Of a stretch of DNA of 64,000 nucleotides, positions 17,335 to 26,845 are shown one piece after another; position 1 is the stretch's first letter, and every line of letters begins with the position of its first letter. The DNA is from Streptomyces sedi. GTDB taxonomy: Bacteria; Actinomycetota; Actinomycetes; Streptomycetales; Streptomycetaceae. The notes beneath the pieces are model-generated. The model ran no database searches. It was not told where the DNA came from and saw only the letters and a program-made list of their open reading frames with translations. A program made the translations under genes and the position numbers. Location of the stretch: assembly GCF_006335015.1 (NCBI RefSeq), contig NZ_VDGT01000005.1:269555-333554 (forward strand). Reading direction: 5' to 3'.

Positions 17335-17522
17335 CGCGGTACTCCAGGAGCTCGGCTCCCTGCCTGCGTTTTCGCAGGTCAAGGGCAGTTTCCATACCAT
17401 ACAACAAGCGCTGTCCGCGGCGGTGTTCCCGGGGCTGGCCCCGCTCCCCCACCGGCCCGCGGACCACGCCAGACTACGCGCGGCCCCGCGACGGCCCTCC
17501 GGGGGTGCCGGCCACGCACGCG

Positions 17523-17583
17523 CGACGGGCCGGAGGGCCCGCCCCGCGAAGCGTCTCGCGGGTCGGGGCCCTCCGGCCCGTCG
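17523..17583. terminator. Strong 18-bp-stem terminator downstream of hflX
   Basis: 17523-17540 is the exact reverse complement of 17566-17583 (18 bp), and the 25-nt loop contains a further CCGCGA/TCGCGG pairing. It lies just after the hflX stop on the minus strand. Confidence 0.85.
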
Positions 17584-17602
17584 TGAAAGAAGACCCCGGT
17601 GG

Positions 17603-19081
17603 TCAGGGCCTGGTGGCGGGGGCGAACCGCTCCAACGAGGCCCCCAGCTCCGGGTGCACCCTCGCCCTGAGCAGGGTGCCCTCGCCGGTGTGCTCCTCGG
17701 AGAGCACCTCGCCCTCCTCGTGCACCCGGGAGACCAGCGCGCCCTCGGTGTAGGGCACCAGCGCCTCCAACTCGACCGAGGGATGCGGCAACCGCTCCTC
17801 GATGAGGGCCAGCAGCTCGTCCATCCCCAGCCCGCTGTGGGCGGAGACCGCGATCGCCTGGCGCTCGGTGCGCAGCAGCCGCTGGAGGATCACCTCGTCG
17901 GCGATGTCCGCCTTGTTGACCACGACGATCTCCGGCACGTCCCGCGCGCCCACGTCGTTGATCACCTCACGGACGGCGGCCAACTGCTCCTCCGGCACCG
18001 GGTGCGAACCGTCCACCACGTGCAGGATCAGGTCCGCGTCGCCGACCTCCTCCATCGTGGAGCGGAACGCCTCGACCAGGTGGTGCGGCAGGTGACGCAC
18101 GAAGCCCACCGTGTCGGCCAGGGTGTAGGAACGTCCCCCCGGGGTCTCGGCCTTGCGGACCGTCGGGTCGAGGGTGGCGAACAGCGCGTTCTCCACCAGG
18201 ACGCCCGCTCCGGTGAGGCGGTTGAGCAGCGAGGACTTCCCCGCGTTGGTGTAGCCGGCGATGGCGACCGAGGGGACCTCGCGGCGGTGGCGCTCGCGCC
18301 GCTTGACGTCGCGCCCGACCTTCATCTGGGCGATCTCGCGACGCATCTTCGCCATCTTCTCGCGGATGCGCCGACGGTCCGTCTCGATCTTGGTCTCACC
18401 GGGACCGCGGGTCGCCATCCCGCCGCCACCGCCGCCGCCCATCTGCCGGGAGAGCGACTGCCCCCAGCCGCGCAGCCGGGGCAGCATGTACTGCATCTGG
18501 GCAAGCGCCACCTGCGCCTTGCCCTCACGGGACTTGGCGTGCTGGGCGAAGATGTCGAGGATCAGAGCGGTGCGGTCCACCACCTTGACCTTGACGACGT
18601 CCTCCAGGTGGATCAGCTGCCCGGGGCTCAGCTCGCCGTCGCAGACCACCGTGTCGGCAGCCGTCTCGACGACCAGGTCGCGCAGCTCCTGGGCCTTGCC
18701 CGAGCCGATGTAGGTGGCGGGATCCGGCCGGTCGCGGCGCTGGATCACGCCGTCGAGGACCATGGCGCCCGCCGTCTCGGCGAGTGCGGCGAGCTCGGCC
18801 AGCGAGTTGTCCGCGTCCTGGGCCGAGCCGGAGGTCCAGACGCCGACCAGCACCACGCGCTCCAGGCGCAGCTGTCGGTACTCGACCTCGGTGACGTCCT
18901 CCAGCTCGGTGGAGAGGCCGGCGACCCGCCGCAGCGCGGCGCGCTCCTCCCGCTCGAACTGCTCGCCGTCCCGGTCGTCGGTGAACTCGTTCCAGGCGAC
19001 GTCCTCATCCATCAGGGCGTCGGCCCGGCGGTTCGCCGTGGAGTGGCGCTGGGTGTCCTGAGGAAGGGAAGGGAAGGTCAA
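17603..19081 (-). CDS. hflX: Ribosome-associated GTPase HflX
   Basis: A GTPase that binds the 50S subunit and rescues or splits stalled ribosomes under stress. The N-terminal HflX domain has [19 protein letters not shown] and the glycine-rich linker [11 protein letters not shown]. The GTPase domain has G1 [10 protein letters not shown]3 DTVGF and G4 NKAD. The TTG at 19081 is chosen because an AAGG lies close upstream and the product (492 residues) then begins with the short Ser/Pro leader seen in Streptomyces HflX; a GTG at 19111 is the alternative. It is followed by a very strong hairpin. HflX near miaA recalls the hfq-hflX-miaA grouping of enterobacteria, although here rshA and dapF intervene. 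Confidence 0.95.
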   Translation of the reverse strand: MTFPSLPQDTQRHSTANRRADALMDEDVAWNEFTDDRDGEQFEREERAALRRVAGLSTELEDVTEVEYRQLRLERVVLVGVWTSGSAQDADNSLAELAALAETAGAMVLDGVIQRRDRPDPATYIGSGKAQELRDLVVETAADTVVCDGELSPGQLIHLEDVVKVKVVDRTALILDIFAQHAKSREGKAQVALAQMQYMLPRLRGWGQSLSRQMGGGGGGGMATRGPGETKIETDRRRIREKMAKMRREIAQMKVGRDVKRRERHRREVPSVAIAGYTNAGKSSLLNRLTGAGVLVENALFATLDPTVRKAETPGGRSYTLADTVGFVRHLPHHLVEAFRSTMEEVGDADLILHVVDGSHPVPEEQLAAVREVINDVGARDVPEIVVVNKADIADEVILQRLLRTERQAIAVSAHSGLGMDELLALIEERLPHPSVELEALVPYTEGALVSRVHEEGEVLSEEHTGEGTLLRARVHPELGASLERFAPATRP

Positions 19082-19311
19082 TGCGATCCTTAGGTTCGAC
19101 TGGTCAGCCACACGATGGGGCCACCGCGAGGGCCGCCGCACGCATGGGCTGGGGAACTGGGCCTGTTCGGCAAACGCCCGGGCCGCCGGGATGATTCCCG
19201 GTCGAGGCCCCCGGCACGCCGGGGCTCCTCCGCCATGGTGGCACGACGGCGGCCCCCCGGCACCGGATTAACGGCCCGACGCCCGGCCCGCAACGCGGCC
19301 GGCACGCCGGC

Positions 19312-21426
19312 TCACGGATGCAGTCGGACCGCGCGCGAGACGTCATACACGCCGGGTACCCGGCGCATGGCCCGCATCAACCTCGGCAGCCCCGACGCGT
19401 CCGGCAGCCGCAGCGTGTAGGTGTGGCGGACCCGCTGCTGGCGCGGCGGCTCCACCTCGGCATGGACCACGGCCGCGCCGTGCAGGGCCAGGGCCTCGGT
19501 GAGGTCGGCCAGCAGCTCGGGCCGCCCCAGCGCCTCCGCCTGGAGGGTGACCCGGCAGCCGCCGGAGGCGGAGAGCCACCGGACGGCCAGCGCCGCGCGC
19601 CCGCCGTCGACCATCTCCACGGCCGTCGGACACTCCTGCCGGTGCACGGTCACGGCGCCGCCCCGCACCGCGAAGCCACAGGCGGCGTCCGGCGGAACGG
19701 GCGTGCAGCAGCGCGCCAACCGCACCTGCGCGCGGGGCGCGCCCGGCACGAGCGCCGCCTCCTCCTCGCCCGCCGGCGCGCCCTCGTGCGCCGGCGGCTC
19801 CGGCTCGGGCGCGGGGGGCCTGGCCTCCTCGCCGCGCTCGCTCTCCGGCCGCGCGCCCCCGGTCTTGAGCCAGGAGCGGATCGCGACCCTGGCCGCCGGG
19901 GTCGTCGCGTGCTCCAGCCACTCGGGCGAGGGGCCCGAGCCCCCCTCACCGGCGAGCAGCAGCTGAACGGTGTCCCCGTCGCGGAGCACGGTGCGCAGGT
20001 TCGCCAGCCGGCCGTTGACCCGGGCGCCCATGCAGGAGTGGGCCGCCGCGCCGTGTCGGGCGTAGGCCGCGTCCACGCAGGTGGCGCCGACCGGCAGCTG
20101 CAGCGGGCCGTCCTCGGAGGCGCCGGCGAAGACGGTGATCTCGCGGTCCCTGGCCAGCTCCTCGCGCAGCTCGGTCCAGAAGGTGTCGGAGTCCGTCGCC
20201 TGCTCCTGCCACTTCAGCAGCCGGGAGAGCCAGCCGGGACGCGTCGGGTCCCCCACGCGTTCCGGCTCCTCAGGACCCGCCTCCGCCTCGGCGGAGCGGT
20301 GCGGGTCGCCGAGGGCGATCACGCCGTTCTCCGCGACGCGGTGCATGGCGTGGGTGCGGACCAGCACCTCGGCGACGTCGCCCGCCGGGGTGGCGAAGGC
20401 CGTGTGCAGGGACTGGTACAGGTTGAACTTGGGGGCGGCGACGAAGTCCTTGAACTCCGAGACCACCGGGGTGAGACAGGTGTGCAGCTCGCCGAGGACC
20501 GCGTAGCAGTCGGCGTTCTCCCCGACCAGGATCAGCAGCCGCCCGTGGTCCCAGGGGCCCAGCTCCCCGCGTTTGAGCCGGGCGCGGTGCACGGAGAAGA
20601 GGTGGCGGGGCCGGATCTGGACCTCGGCCGCGATGCCGGCCTCCCGCAGGACGCCCCGCACCAGCGAGGCGGCCTCGGTGAGCGGGTCGGGCTGCCCGTG
20701 GTGCGCGAGCACCAGCTCCCTGGCCGCGCGGTGCTCCTCGGGGTGGAGGACGGCGAAGACCAGGTCCTCCAGCTCGGTCTTGACCGTGTGCACCCCGAGC
20801 CGCTCGGCCAGCGGGATCAGCACGTCCCTGGTCACCCGCGCGATCCGCGCCTGCTTCTCGGGCCGCATCACGCCGAGGGTGCGCATGTTGTGCAGCCGGT
20901 CGGCGAGCTTGATCGACATGACGCGGACGTCGCTGCCGGTGGCCACCAGCATCTTGCGGAACGTCTCGGACTCGGCCGCGGCGCCGTACTCGACCTTCTC
21001 CAGCTTGGTGACGCCGTCCACCAGATGGCCGACCTCGTCCCCGAAGTCGGCCCGCACCTGCTCCAGGGTCACCTCGGTGTCCTCGACGGTGTCGTGCAGC
21101 AGCGAGGCGGTCAACGTGGTGGTCTCCGCGCCGAGTTCGGCGAGGATCAGGGTGACCGCCAGCGGGTGGGTGATGTAGGGCTCACCGCTCTTGCGGGTCT
21201 GGCCGCGGTGCGCCTCCTCGGCGATCTGGTAGGCGCGGCGCAGCAGGTCTATGTCGGCGCCGGGGTGGTGGCCACGGTGTGCCTTGGCCAGATGCTCGAT
21301 GGCGTCGGGGAGCGAGTGGCGGTCCGAGCCGAAGACCGCCGCGCGGCCGAGCTGACGGAGCTTCACGCGGCGATGGCCCCGGCGTGTGGGCGTCGTGCCG
21401 CTCGGGGTGGTCGCCTCTGCCGTCAT
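19312..21426 (-). CDS. rshA: RelA/SpoT homologue (RshA type) with intact hydrolase and degenerate synthetase motifs
   Basis: Member of the ppGpp synthetase/hydrolase family, 704 residues. The N-terminal HD hydrolase site is complete: His73, His87, His111-Asp112, Glu115-Asp116 and LADRLHN (Asp176, Asn180). The synthetase region is recognisable (VSEFKDFVAAPKFNLYQSLHTAF) but the block that should read like DLLAVRI is WDHGRLLILV here, and the upstream G-loop is altered, so synthesis may be weak or lost. TGS (about 475-540), a Cys-Cys zinc motif (VRLARCCTPV) and an ACT domain complete the protein. It is distinct from the classical relA beside apt/secF; the S. coelicolor counterpart is called rshA. 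Confidence 0.88.
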   Translation of the reverse strand: MTAEATTPSGTTPTRRGHRRVKLRQLGRAAVFGSDRHSLPDAIEHLAKAHRGHHPGADIDLLRRAYQIAEEAHRGQTRKSGEPYITHPLAVTLILAELGAETTTLTASLLHDTVEDTEVTLEQVRADFGDEVGHLVDGVTKLEKVEYGAAAESETFRKMLVATGSDVRVMSIKLADRLHNMRTLGVMRPEKQARIARVTRDVLIPLAERLGVHTVKTELEDLVFAVLHPEEHRAARELVLAHHGQPDPLTEAASLVRGVLREAGIAAEVQIRPRHLFSVHRARLKRGELGPWDHGRLLILVGENADCYAVLGELHTCLTPVVSEFKDFVAAPKFNLYQSLHTAFATPAGDVAEVLVRTHAMHRVAENGVIALGDPHRSAEAEAGPEEPERVGDPTRPGWLSRLLKWQEQATDSDTFWTELREELARDREITVFAGASEDGPLQLPVGATCVDAAYARHGAAAHSCMGARVNGRLANLRTVLRDGDTVQLLLAGEGGSGPSPEWLEHATTPAARVAIRSWLKTGGARPESERGEEARPPAPEPEPPAHEGAPAGEEEAALVPGAPRAQVRLARCCTPVPPDAACGFAVRGGAVTVHRQECPTAVEMVDGGRAALAVRWLSASGGCRVTLQAEALGRPELLADLTEALALHGAAVVHAEVEPPRQQRVRHTYTLRLPDASGLPRLMRAMRRVPGVYDVSRAVRLHP

Positions 21427-21665
21427 GTGGGGGCACCTCCGCGGTCGGGTGGACCGGACCGCGGCTCATGTCCGGTGGTCCCGTTGACCCGGGACAGTCC
21501 CGCAGCGGCGCCGGTGCTTGATGCTACCGAGCCCACCACGCGCGACGGACCGGGAGGGGTCCCGATCGCCGGGGATCACCCATTCAGGTGACGTATGTTC
21601 TGGCGAAGCTGGCCGAAAGAGACTGCTCAGAGGCTGAGGAATGACGTTTCGTCGCCCGAGGGCGT

Positions 21666-21696
21666 GCCCCGGGGCGCGTCGAACGCGTCCCGGGGC
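21666..21696 (-). terminator. dapF terminator
   Basis: GCCCCGGG (21666-21673) pairs with CCCGGGGC (21689-21696), and the stem continues through one G-U pair and CGCG/CGCG to a TCGAA loop, 13 pairs in all. It is located just after the dapF stop on the minus strand. Confidence 0.75.
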
Positions 21697-21704
21697 GGCG
21701 AACA

Positions 21705-22601
21705 TCAGTCCTCACCCGCCAACAACCCCGGGGCAAGCGTGCCTTCGGCCACGATCACGGCCGGGCCCGTCATGCTCACGGTGCCGTCGACCCCTTCCTC
21801 GATCTCCAGCCGACCGCCGGGAACGTCCACCGTGTAGGCCACCGGCCGGCCGTCCACGACCGGGTCCCGGCCGTCCCTGCGGGCGGCGGCCACCATCACG
21901 GCGCAGGCCCCGGTGCCGCACGAGCGGGTCTCCCCCGAGCCGCGCTCGTGGACGCGGAGCGCCACGTGGCGCTCGCCCCGGTCCACGACGAACTCCACGT
22001 TGGTGCCGTGCGGGTAGGCCGAGGCGGGGCGCACCAGCGGCGCCTCGCGCAGCCCCCCGGCGTGGGCGAGGTCGTCGACGAACGCGACCGCGTGCGGGTT
22101 GCCCATGTCCACGTGGTGGGCCGGCCAGTCGCGGGCCCCGACGGCGACGGTCACCGAGGGGGCGGCGCCGTCCGGGAGGCGCGCGGTTCCCATCGTCACG
22201 GTGACGGGGCCCCGCTCCGGGTCCCGCGCGTCGAACCGCGCCCGGCGCTGGCCGGCCCGGGTGACGACGGTGACCTCGGCGGCGTCCACCAGACCGGCGT
22301 GGCGCAGATAACGGGCGAAGACCCGCAGCCCGTTGCCGCACATCTCGGCGACGCCGCCGTCGGCGTTGCGGTAGTCCATGAACCACTCGGCCCCCTCGGC
22401 CCGTCCGGCCGCCTCGGGGTGGACGGCCGCGCGCACCACGCGCAGCACGCCGTCGGCGCCGACGCCCGCCCGGCGGTCGCAGAGCCGGGCCACGTCGGCG
22501 GCCGTCAGGTCGAGCCGGCCGTCGTGGTCGGGGATGATGACGAAGTCGTTCTCGGTGCCGTGTCCCTTGAGGAACGGCACGCGCCGCGCTGGGGTACCCA
22601 C
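21705..22601 (-). CDS. dapF: Diaminopimelate epimerase
   Basis: Interconverts LL- and meso-diaminopimelate for lysine and peptidoglycan synthesis. The two catalytic cysteines are present in MCGNG (Cys88) and SCGTG (Cys228), with conserved GHGTENDF near the N-terminus and MGNPHAVAFV. The 298-residue length is typical of actinobacteria. Streptomyces uses LL-diaminopimelate in its wall, so the enzyme mainly serves lysine synthesis and supply balance. It starts 25 bp downstream of the membrane-protein gene, so the two are cotranscribed, and ends in a strong hairpin. Confidence 0.97.
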   Translation of the reverse strand: MGTPARRVPFLKGHGTENDFVIIPDHDGRLDLTAADVARLCDRRAGVGADGVLRVVRAAVHPEAAGRAEGAEWFMDYRNADGGVAEMCGNGLRVFARYLRHAGLVDAAEVTVVTRAGQRRARFDARDPERGPVTVTMGTARLPDGAAPSVTVAVGARDWPAHHVDMGNPHAVAFVDDLAHAGGLREAPLVRPASAYPHGTNVEFVVDRGERHVALRVHERGSGETRSCGTGACAVMVAAARRDGRDPVVDGRPVAYTVDVPGGRLEIEEGVDGTVSMTGPAVIVAEGTLAPGLLAGED

Positions 22602-22626
22602 CCGTCGATCGTAGTCGGGGGCCGGA

Positions 22627-23181
22627 TCACCGCAGGCCGGCCACCCGCCAGAAGGCCAGGGCGAGGGCGGCGGAGAGCGCCAGGGCGTAGAGCACGAGCA
22701 GCCGCCAGTCCGGGCGGCGGCCCGAGCCGCGCGGCGGCACTCCGGGCCAGGTGTAGCCGACGCGGCGGGCGGCCATCATGCCCCACCCGGCGGCCGACGA
22801 GCCGATCAGCAGGCCGAGCATCGCGACCACGGCCCCGGCCTCGTCGAAGGCGAAGGCCAGGGGGAAGGCGAACATCAGCGAGCCGAGCAGGCTCAGCAGC
22901 ACGATGGGCGCGATCAGCGTGAGGCGCAGCCTGCGCGGCGGTCGCAGCTCGCCGTAGGACTCGGCGCGCTCGGCCTCGTCCTCGGGGCCGAGGGAGTCGT
23001 CGTCGTGGGGCAGCGTCTCGTCGGGGAGCGGGGAACTCCCGCGCAGCCCCTCGGCCTCGTCCGAGCCGTCGAACCCCGCCCCGAGCGCCTCGGCGGGGCG
23101 CGGCACCGAGGGGGTCGCGGACGGTGCGGAATCGTTTGCCCGTTCGGTGGTGCCGCTGGTCTCGCGAGGGCTGGCCTCCAT
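22627..23181 (-). CDS. Conserved membrane protein of unknown function (three TM segments)
   Basis: A 184-residue protein from the ATG at 23181, chosen for the GGAGGG nine bases upstream. The first 95 residues are acidic, Ser/Pro-rich and probably cytoplasmic and unstructured. Three hydrophobic segments follow (LIAPIVLLSLLGSLMFAFPL, AVVAMLGLLIGSS and LLVLYALALSAALALAF), separated by short basic loops. I recognise no domain. It lies between miaA and dapF on the same strand, 25 bp ahead of dapF. Confidence 0.75.
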   Translation of the reverse strand: MEASPRETSGTTERANDSAPSATPSVPRPAEALGAGFDGSDEAEGLRGSSPLPDETLPHDDDSLGPEDEAERAESYGELRPPRRLRLTLIAPIVLLSLLGSLMFAFPLAFAFDEAGAVVAMLGLLIGSSAAGWGMMAARRVGYTWPGVPPRGSGRRPDWRLLVLYALALSAALALAFWRVAGLR

Positions 23182-23484
23182 CGCCACGCGCCCTCCCCAC
23201 TCCACGGTTCCCGGTCGTAGCATCGGGCTCGATGATGGCACGCTCAACGCCCACTCCCGGGCCCTGGGAGCGTCCCGATGCCATCACGTGATCAGGATGT
23301 GACCGCCCGTTCGACGGGGCGCGGGAGGGACGTCCCGGGCCCGCATGATCATCGCGCCGCACGGGCCTCGAAGGCCGCCGCCCGCGGTCTCCGGGCGGCG
23401 TTCCTCCGTCCGGGCGCACCCCGGGTCGCGGGGCGTCCCCCCGGGCGGTCACCGAACGTCAGAACCCGGCGGGGGCGGGGGCGT
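23182..23484. other. 303-bp region between miaA and the membrane-protein gene
   Basis: No supported gene. A 9-bp hairpin at 23376-23400 may terminate the miaA transcript, and the left end carries the ribosome binding site of the membrane-protein gene. I see no convincing promoter hexamers. Confidence 0.5.
23376..23400 (-). terminator. Possible miaA terminator
   Basis: CGCCGCCCG (23376-23384) pairs exactly with CGGGCGGCG (23392-23400) around a 7-nt loop, 85 bp past the miaA stop on the minus strand. Confidence 0.55.
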
Positions 23485-24432
23485 TCAGCGGTCGACCTTC
23501 CGTTCGACGAGCTGCCAGGCGCGGTCCGCGAGTGTGCTCCCCGCTCCGGCGCCGGCGTCGAGCCAGTGGATCCTCGGGTCCCTGCGGAACCACCGGTCCT
23601 GCCGGCGGGCGAAGCGGCGGGTGGCCCGCGTCGTCTCCTCCCGGGCGGCGGCCTCGTCGTACGTCCCGTCGAGGGCGGCCAGCACCTGCTGGTAGCCGAG
23701 CGCGCGGGAGGCGGTCCGCCCGTCGCGGAGCCCGACGGCCTCCAGCCGACGCACCTCGTCGACGAGGCCGGCGGCCCACATCGTCTCGACGCGCCGCGCG
23801 ATCCGGTCGTCCAGCTCCGGCCTCGGCACCCCGACGCCGAGATACAGCGTCGGGTAGTGGGCGCGGTCCTCGTCGGGGGCCGGCAGCTGGGCGGTGAACG
23901 GGCGGCCGGTGATCTCGATGATCTCCAGGGCGCGCACGACGCGGCGGCCGTTGCTGGGCAGGATCGCCTCCGCGGCCGGCGGGTCCAGCGCGGCGAGCCT
24001 GGCGTGCAGCGCGCCGCTGCCGACCCGCGCCAGCTCCTCCTCCAGCGCGGCGCGGGCGCCTGGGTGGGTGCCGGGGAAGGAGAGGGCGTCCAGCGCGCCC
24101 CGCACGTAGAGCCCGGAGCCGCCGACCACCACGGGCGTGCGGCCGAGGAGCAGCAGCCGGTCGATCTCCGCCCTGGCCAGGCGCTGGTACTCGGCGACGC
24201 TGGCGGTGACCGTGACGTCGAGGACGTCGAGGAGGTGGTGCGGCACGCCGCCGCGTTCGGCCACGGTGAGCTTGGCCGTACCGACGTCCATGCCCCGGTA
24301 GAGCTGCATGGAGTCGGCGTTGATCACCTCGCCGCCGAGCCGGCCGGCGAGCGCCACGGCGAGGTCGGACTTGCCGGCCGCCGTGGGGCCGACGACGGCG
24401 ATGACGCGGGGGGAGGGAGGGGCGGCGTGCAC
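23485..24432 (-). CDS. miaA: tRNA dimethylallyltransferase
   Basis: Transfers the dimethylallyl group to A37 of tRNAs reading UNN codons, giving i6A. The 315-residue product has Walker A GPTAAGKS (15-22), [18 protein letters not shown], the GGSGLYVRG loop, and the ALGYQQ and [13 protein letters not shown] motifs that bind substrate tRNA. It starts with GTG at 24432. In Streptomyces MiaA-modified tRNA matters for reading TTA codons by the bldA tRNA. It lies 51 bp downstream of a LigB-fold gene that itself follows miaB, so the three form one operon. Confidence 0.97.
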   Translation of the reverse strand: MHAAPPSPRVIAVVGPTAAGKSDLAVALAGRLGGEVINADSMQLYRGMDVGTAKLTVAERGGVPHHLLDVLDVTVTASVAEYQRLARAEIDRLLLLGRTPVVVGGSGLYVRGALDALSFPGTHPGARAALEEELARVGSGALHARLAALDPPAAEAILPSNGRRVVRALEIIEITGRPFTAQLPAPDEDRAHYPTLYLGVGVPRPELDDRIARRVETMWAAGLVDEVRRLEAVGLRDGRTASRALGYQQVLAALDGTYDEAAAREETTRATRRFARRQDRWFRRDPRIHWLDAGAGAGSTLADRAWQLVERKVDR

Positions 24433-24483
24433 GCGTCCAGTCTCCCAGAACGCCGCCGGGCGCCCGTCGGGTGGGAGCGGGGG

Positions 24484-25191
24484 TCAGGACCAGGTGGCGA
24501 CGAGGTAGGCCACGCCGTACGGGGCCTCGTCGTACAGGAGGTGCCCCGCGAGGCCGGCGCGCTCGGCGGCGCCGGCGAGCAGCTGCCAGGCGGGGCGTCC
24601 CGCGACGTGCAGCTGGCGGGCCAGGACCGGGTCGAGGCCGGCCAGGGCGGCGGTGTCCGCGCGGGCGAGGGCGTCGGCCACGGCGCGGTCGAACGGTTCG
24701 GCGCGGTCGTCGAAGGCGCCGGGCGCCTTGGCGGTCCGGCAGGCGCTGCCGTCGCCCAGCACCAGCAGGGCCAGTCGTTCCTCGCCCGCGCCGAGTTGGC
24801 GGCCGGCCTCCAGGCAGTCGGCGGCCTTCGCGTCCTGGGGCAGGGCGCGGGCGGCGACGGGCGCGGCGCGCCAGTGGGTGCGTTCCAGCAGCCAGGCGCC
24901 GACGGTGAGCGAGGGCGGCAGGGGGCGCGCGCCCGGCTCGCCCGCGCCCAGGGTCACGTCGAGCGCCACCCCGAAGCCGCGGAGCGACCCCCGGCTGCCG
25001 GCGGCGAACTCCCCGCTCTCGGCCGCGGTGGCCGGCCCGACCACCAGCAGCCGGTCGGGGCGCGCCGCGGCCAGCACCGCGAGGGCGTCGTCACAGGCGG
25101 ACCGGGCCCGGTCCAGCTCCCCGGCGGCGCCGGAGGCGACCTCGGGGACGAGCAGGGGCGGGCAGGGGCATACCGCGGCGGCGACGAGCAT
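24484..25191 (-). CDS. LigB-fold (class III extradiol dioxygenase-like) protein of unknown function
   Basis: A 235-residue protein from the ATG at 25191. It matches the class III extradiol dioxygenase B-like family found in many actinobacteria next to miaA/miaB. The N-terminal metal site that reads xPHxP in true dioxygenases is CPCPPLLVPE here, so a His is replaced by Cys, and a second His-rich loop is absent; the later loop is LGDGSACRT. It is probably not an active extradiol dioxygenase. Its conserved position between miaB and miaA suggests a part in tRNA modification or metal/thiol chemistry, but that is inference. The ribosome binding site is weak (AGGC). Confidence 0.8.
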   Translation of the reverse strand: MLVAAAVCPCPPLLVPEVASGAAGELDRARSACDDALAVLAAARPDRLLVVGPATAAESGEFAAGSRGSLRGFGVALDVTLGAGEPGARPLPPSLTVGAWLLERTHWRAAPVAARALPQDAKAADCLEAGRQLGAGEERLALLVLGDGSACRTAKAPGAFDDRAEPFDRAVADALARADTAALAGLDPVLARQLHVAGRPAWQLLAGAAERAGLAGHLLYDEAPYGVAYLVATWS

Positions 25192-25256
25192 GATCGAAAG
25201 CCTACGGCCTGACCGGCGCCTCCCGTGGGCGCGGAGCCGGCCCGGCCGGCGGGTGG

Positions 25257-26765
25257 TTAGTGGCCGACGCCGCAGCCGCCGACGGGCTCCGTCGGCTGGG
25301 GCGGTGCCCCGACCGTCGGCAGGCCGAGCAGCACGCCGCCCGAACCGGCCGGCTCGGGCTGGGCGTTGCGCCGCTCCCAGGCGTCGCCGGCGCGGCTGCG
25401 CCGGACCTGGAGGGGCTCGCCCTCGGCCAGCAGGTGGTGCGGGGCCGCGTAGGTGACCTCGACGGTGACCAGGTCGCCGGGGCGGACGGGCTCCTCGGGG
25501 CGGGTGAAGTGGACCAGCCGGTTGTCCGGGGCGCGGCCGGAGAGCCGGCGGGTCGCGCCGTCCTTGCGGCCCTCGCCCTCCGCGACCAGCACCTCGACGG
25601 TCCTGCCGACCTGGCGCCTGTTCTCCGCCCAGGAGATCTCCTCCTGGAGGGCGACCAGCCGCTCGTAGCGCTCCTGGACGACCTCCTTGGGGATCTGCCC
25701 CGGCATCTCGGCGGCCGGGGTGCCCGGCCGCTTGGAGTACTGGAAGGTGAACGCCTGGGCGAAGCGCGCCTCCCGCACCACGTGCAGGGTCTCCTGGAAG
25801 TCCTCCTCGGTCTCGCCGGGGAAGCCCACGATGATGTCGGTGGTCAGCGCCGCCTCGGGGATGGACTCCCTGACCTTGTCGACGATGCCCAGATACCGGT
25901 CCTGGCGGTAGGAGCGGCGCATGGCCTTCAGCACCCGGGAGGAGCCGGACTGGAGCGGCATGTGCAGCTGCGGCATCACGTGGGGCGTGGTCGCCATCGC
26001 CTCGATCACGTCGTCGGTGAAGTCCCTGGGGTGGGGCGAGGTGAAGCGGACCCGCTCCAGTCCCTCGACGTTGCCGCAGGCGCGCAGCAGCTTGGAGAAC
26101 GCCTGGCGGTCGCCGATGTCGGAGCCGTAGGCGTTGACGTTCTGGCCGAGCAGGGTGATCTCGATGACGCCCTCGGCGACCAGCGCCTCCACCTCGGCGA
26201 GGATGTCGCCGGGGCGCCGGTCCTTCTCCTTGCCGCGCAGGGCGGGCACGATGCAGAAGGTGCAGGTGTTGTTGCAGCCGACGGAGATCGCGACCCAGGC
26301 CGCGTAGGCGCTGTCCCTGCGGGTCGGGAGGGTGGAGGGGAACGCCTCCAGCGACTCGGCGATCTCCACCTGTGCCTCGCGCTCGACCCTGGCGCGCTCC
26401 AGCAGCACCGGCAGGCTGCCGACGTTGTGCGTGCCGAAGACGACGTCGACCCAGGGGGCGCGGCGGGTGATGGTGTCCCGGTCCTTCTGGGCCAGGCAGC
26501 CGCCGACGGCGATCTGCATCCCGGGGCGGGCGGCCTTCTTCGGCGCGAGCTGGCCGAGGTTGCCGTAGAGGCGGTTGTCCGCGTTCTCCCGGACGGCGCA
26601 GGTGTTGAACACCACGATGTCGGCGACCTCGTCGTGCTCCCCCGCCGGCACGTAGCCGGCGTCCTCCAGGAGCCCGGCCATGCGTTCCGAGTCGTGGACG
26701 TTCATCTGGCAACCGAACGTCCGGACCTGGTAGGTGCGCGTCTGGGCCGTGGCGGGAGTTGGCAT
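25257..26765 (-). CDS. miaB: tRNA-2-methylthio-N6-dimethylallyladenosine synthase
   Basis: Radical SAM methylthiotransferase that converts i6A37 to ms2i6A37, the step after MiaA. Cys19, Cys56 and Cys90 bind the N-terminal auxiliary cluster, and the radical SAM cluster motif is CNNTCTFC (Cys164, Cys168, Cys171). A TRAM RNA-binding domain follows at about 375-445. The C-terminal 60 residues are a low-complexity extension ending GGCGVGH, common in Streptomyces. ATG start at 26765. It is first in the miaB - LigB-fold - miaA run. Confidence 0.97.
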   Translation of the reverse strand: MPTPATAQTRTYQVRTFGCQMNVHDSERMAGLLEDAGYVPAGEHDEVADIVVFNTCAVRENADNRLYGNLGQLAPKKAARPGMQIAVGGCLAQKDRDTITRRAPWVDVVFGTHNVGSLPVLLERARVEREAQVEIAESLEAFPSTLPTRRDSAYAAWVAISVGCNNTCTFCIVPALRGKEKDRRPGDILAEVEALVAEGVIEITLLGQNVNAYGSDIGDRQAFSKLLRACGNVEGLERVRFTSPHPRDFTDDVIEAMATTPHVMPQLHMPLQSGSSRVLKAMRRSYRQDRYLGIVDKVRESIPEAALTTDIIVGFPGETEEDFQETLHVVREARFAQAFTFQYSKRPGTPAAEMPGQIPKEVVQERYERLVALQEEISWAENRRQVGRTVEVLVAEGEGRKDGATRRLSGRAPDNRLVHFTRPEEPVRPGDLVTVEVTYAAPHHLLAEGEPLQVRRSRAGDAWERRNAQPEPAGSGGVLLGLPTVGAPPQPTEPVGGCGVGH

Positions 26766-26845
26766 GGGAAGGACTCAATCCACATCGATCAGAGGGCGGC
26801 AAGCTGGCCGCTGCCAAGTCTACGGTCCGCTGATAGTTTGCTCGG

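Noticed and set aside
24484..25191. Reading this gene as an active extradiol dioxygenase
   Set aside because: The N-terminal metal-binding His is replaced by Cys and no second His loop is visible, and there is no aromatic catabolism context.
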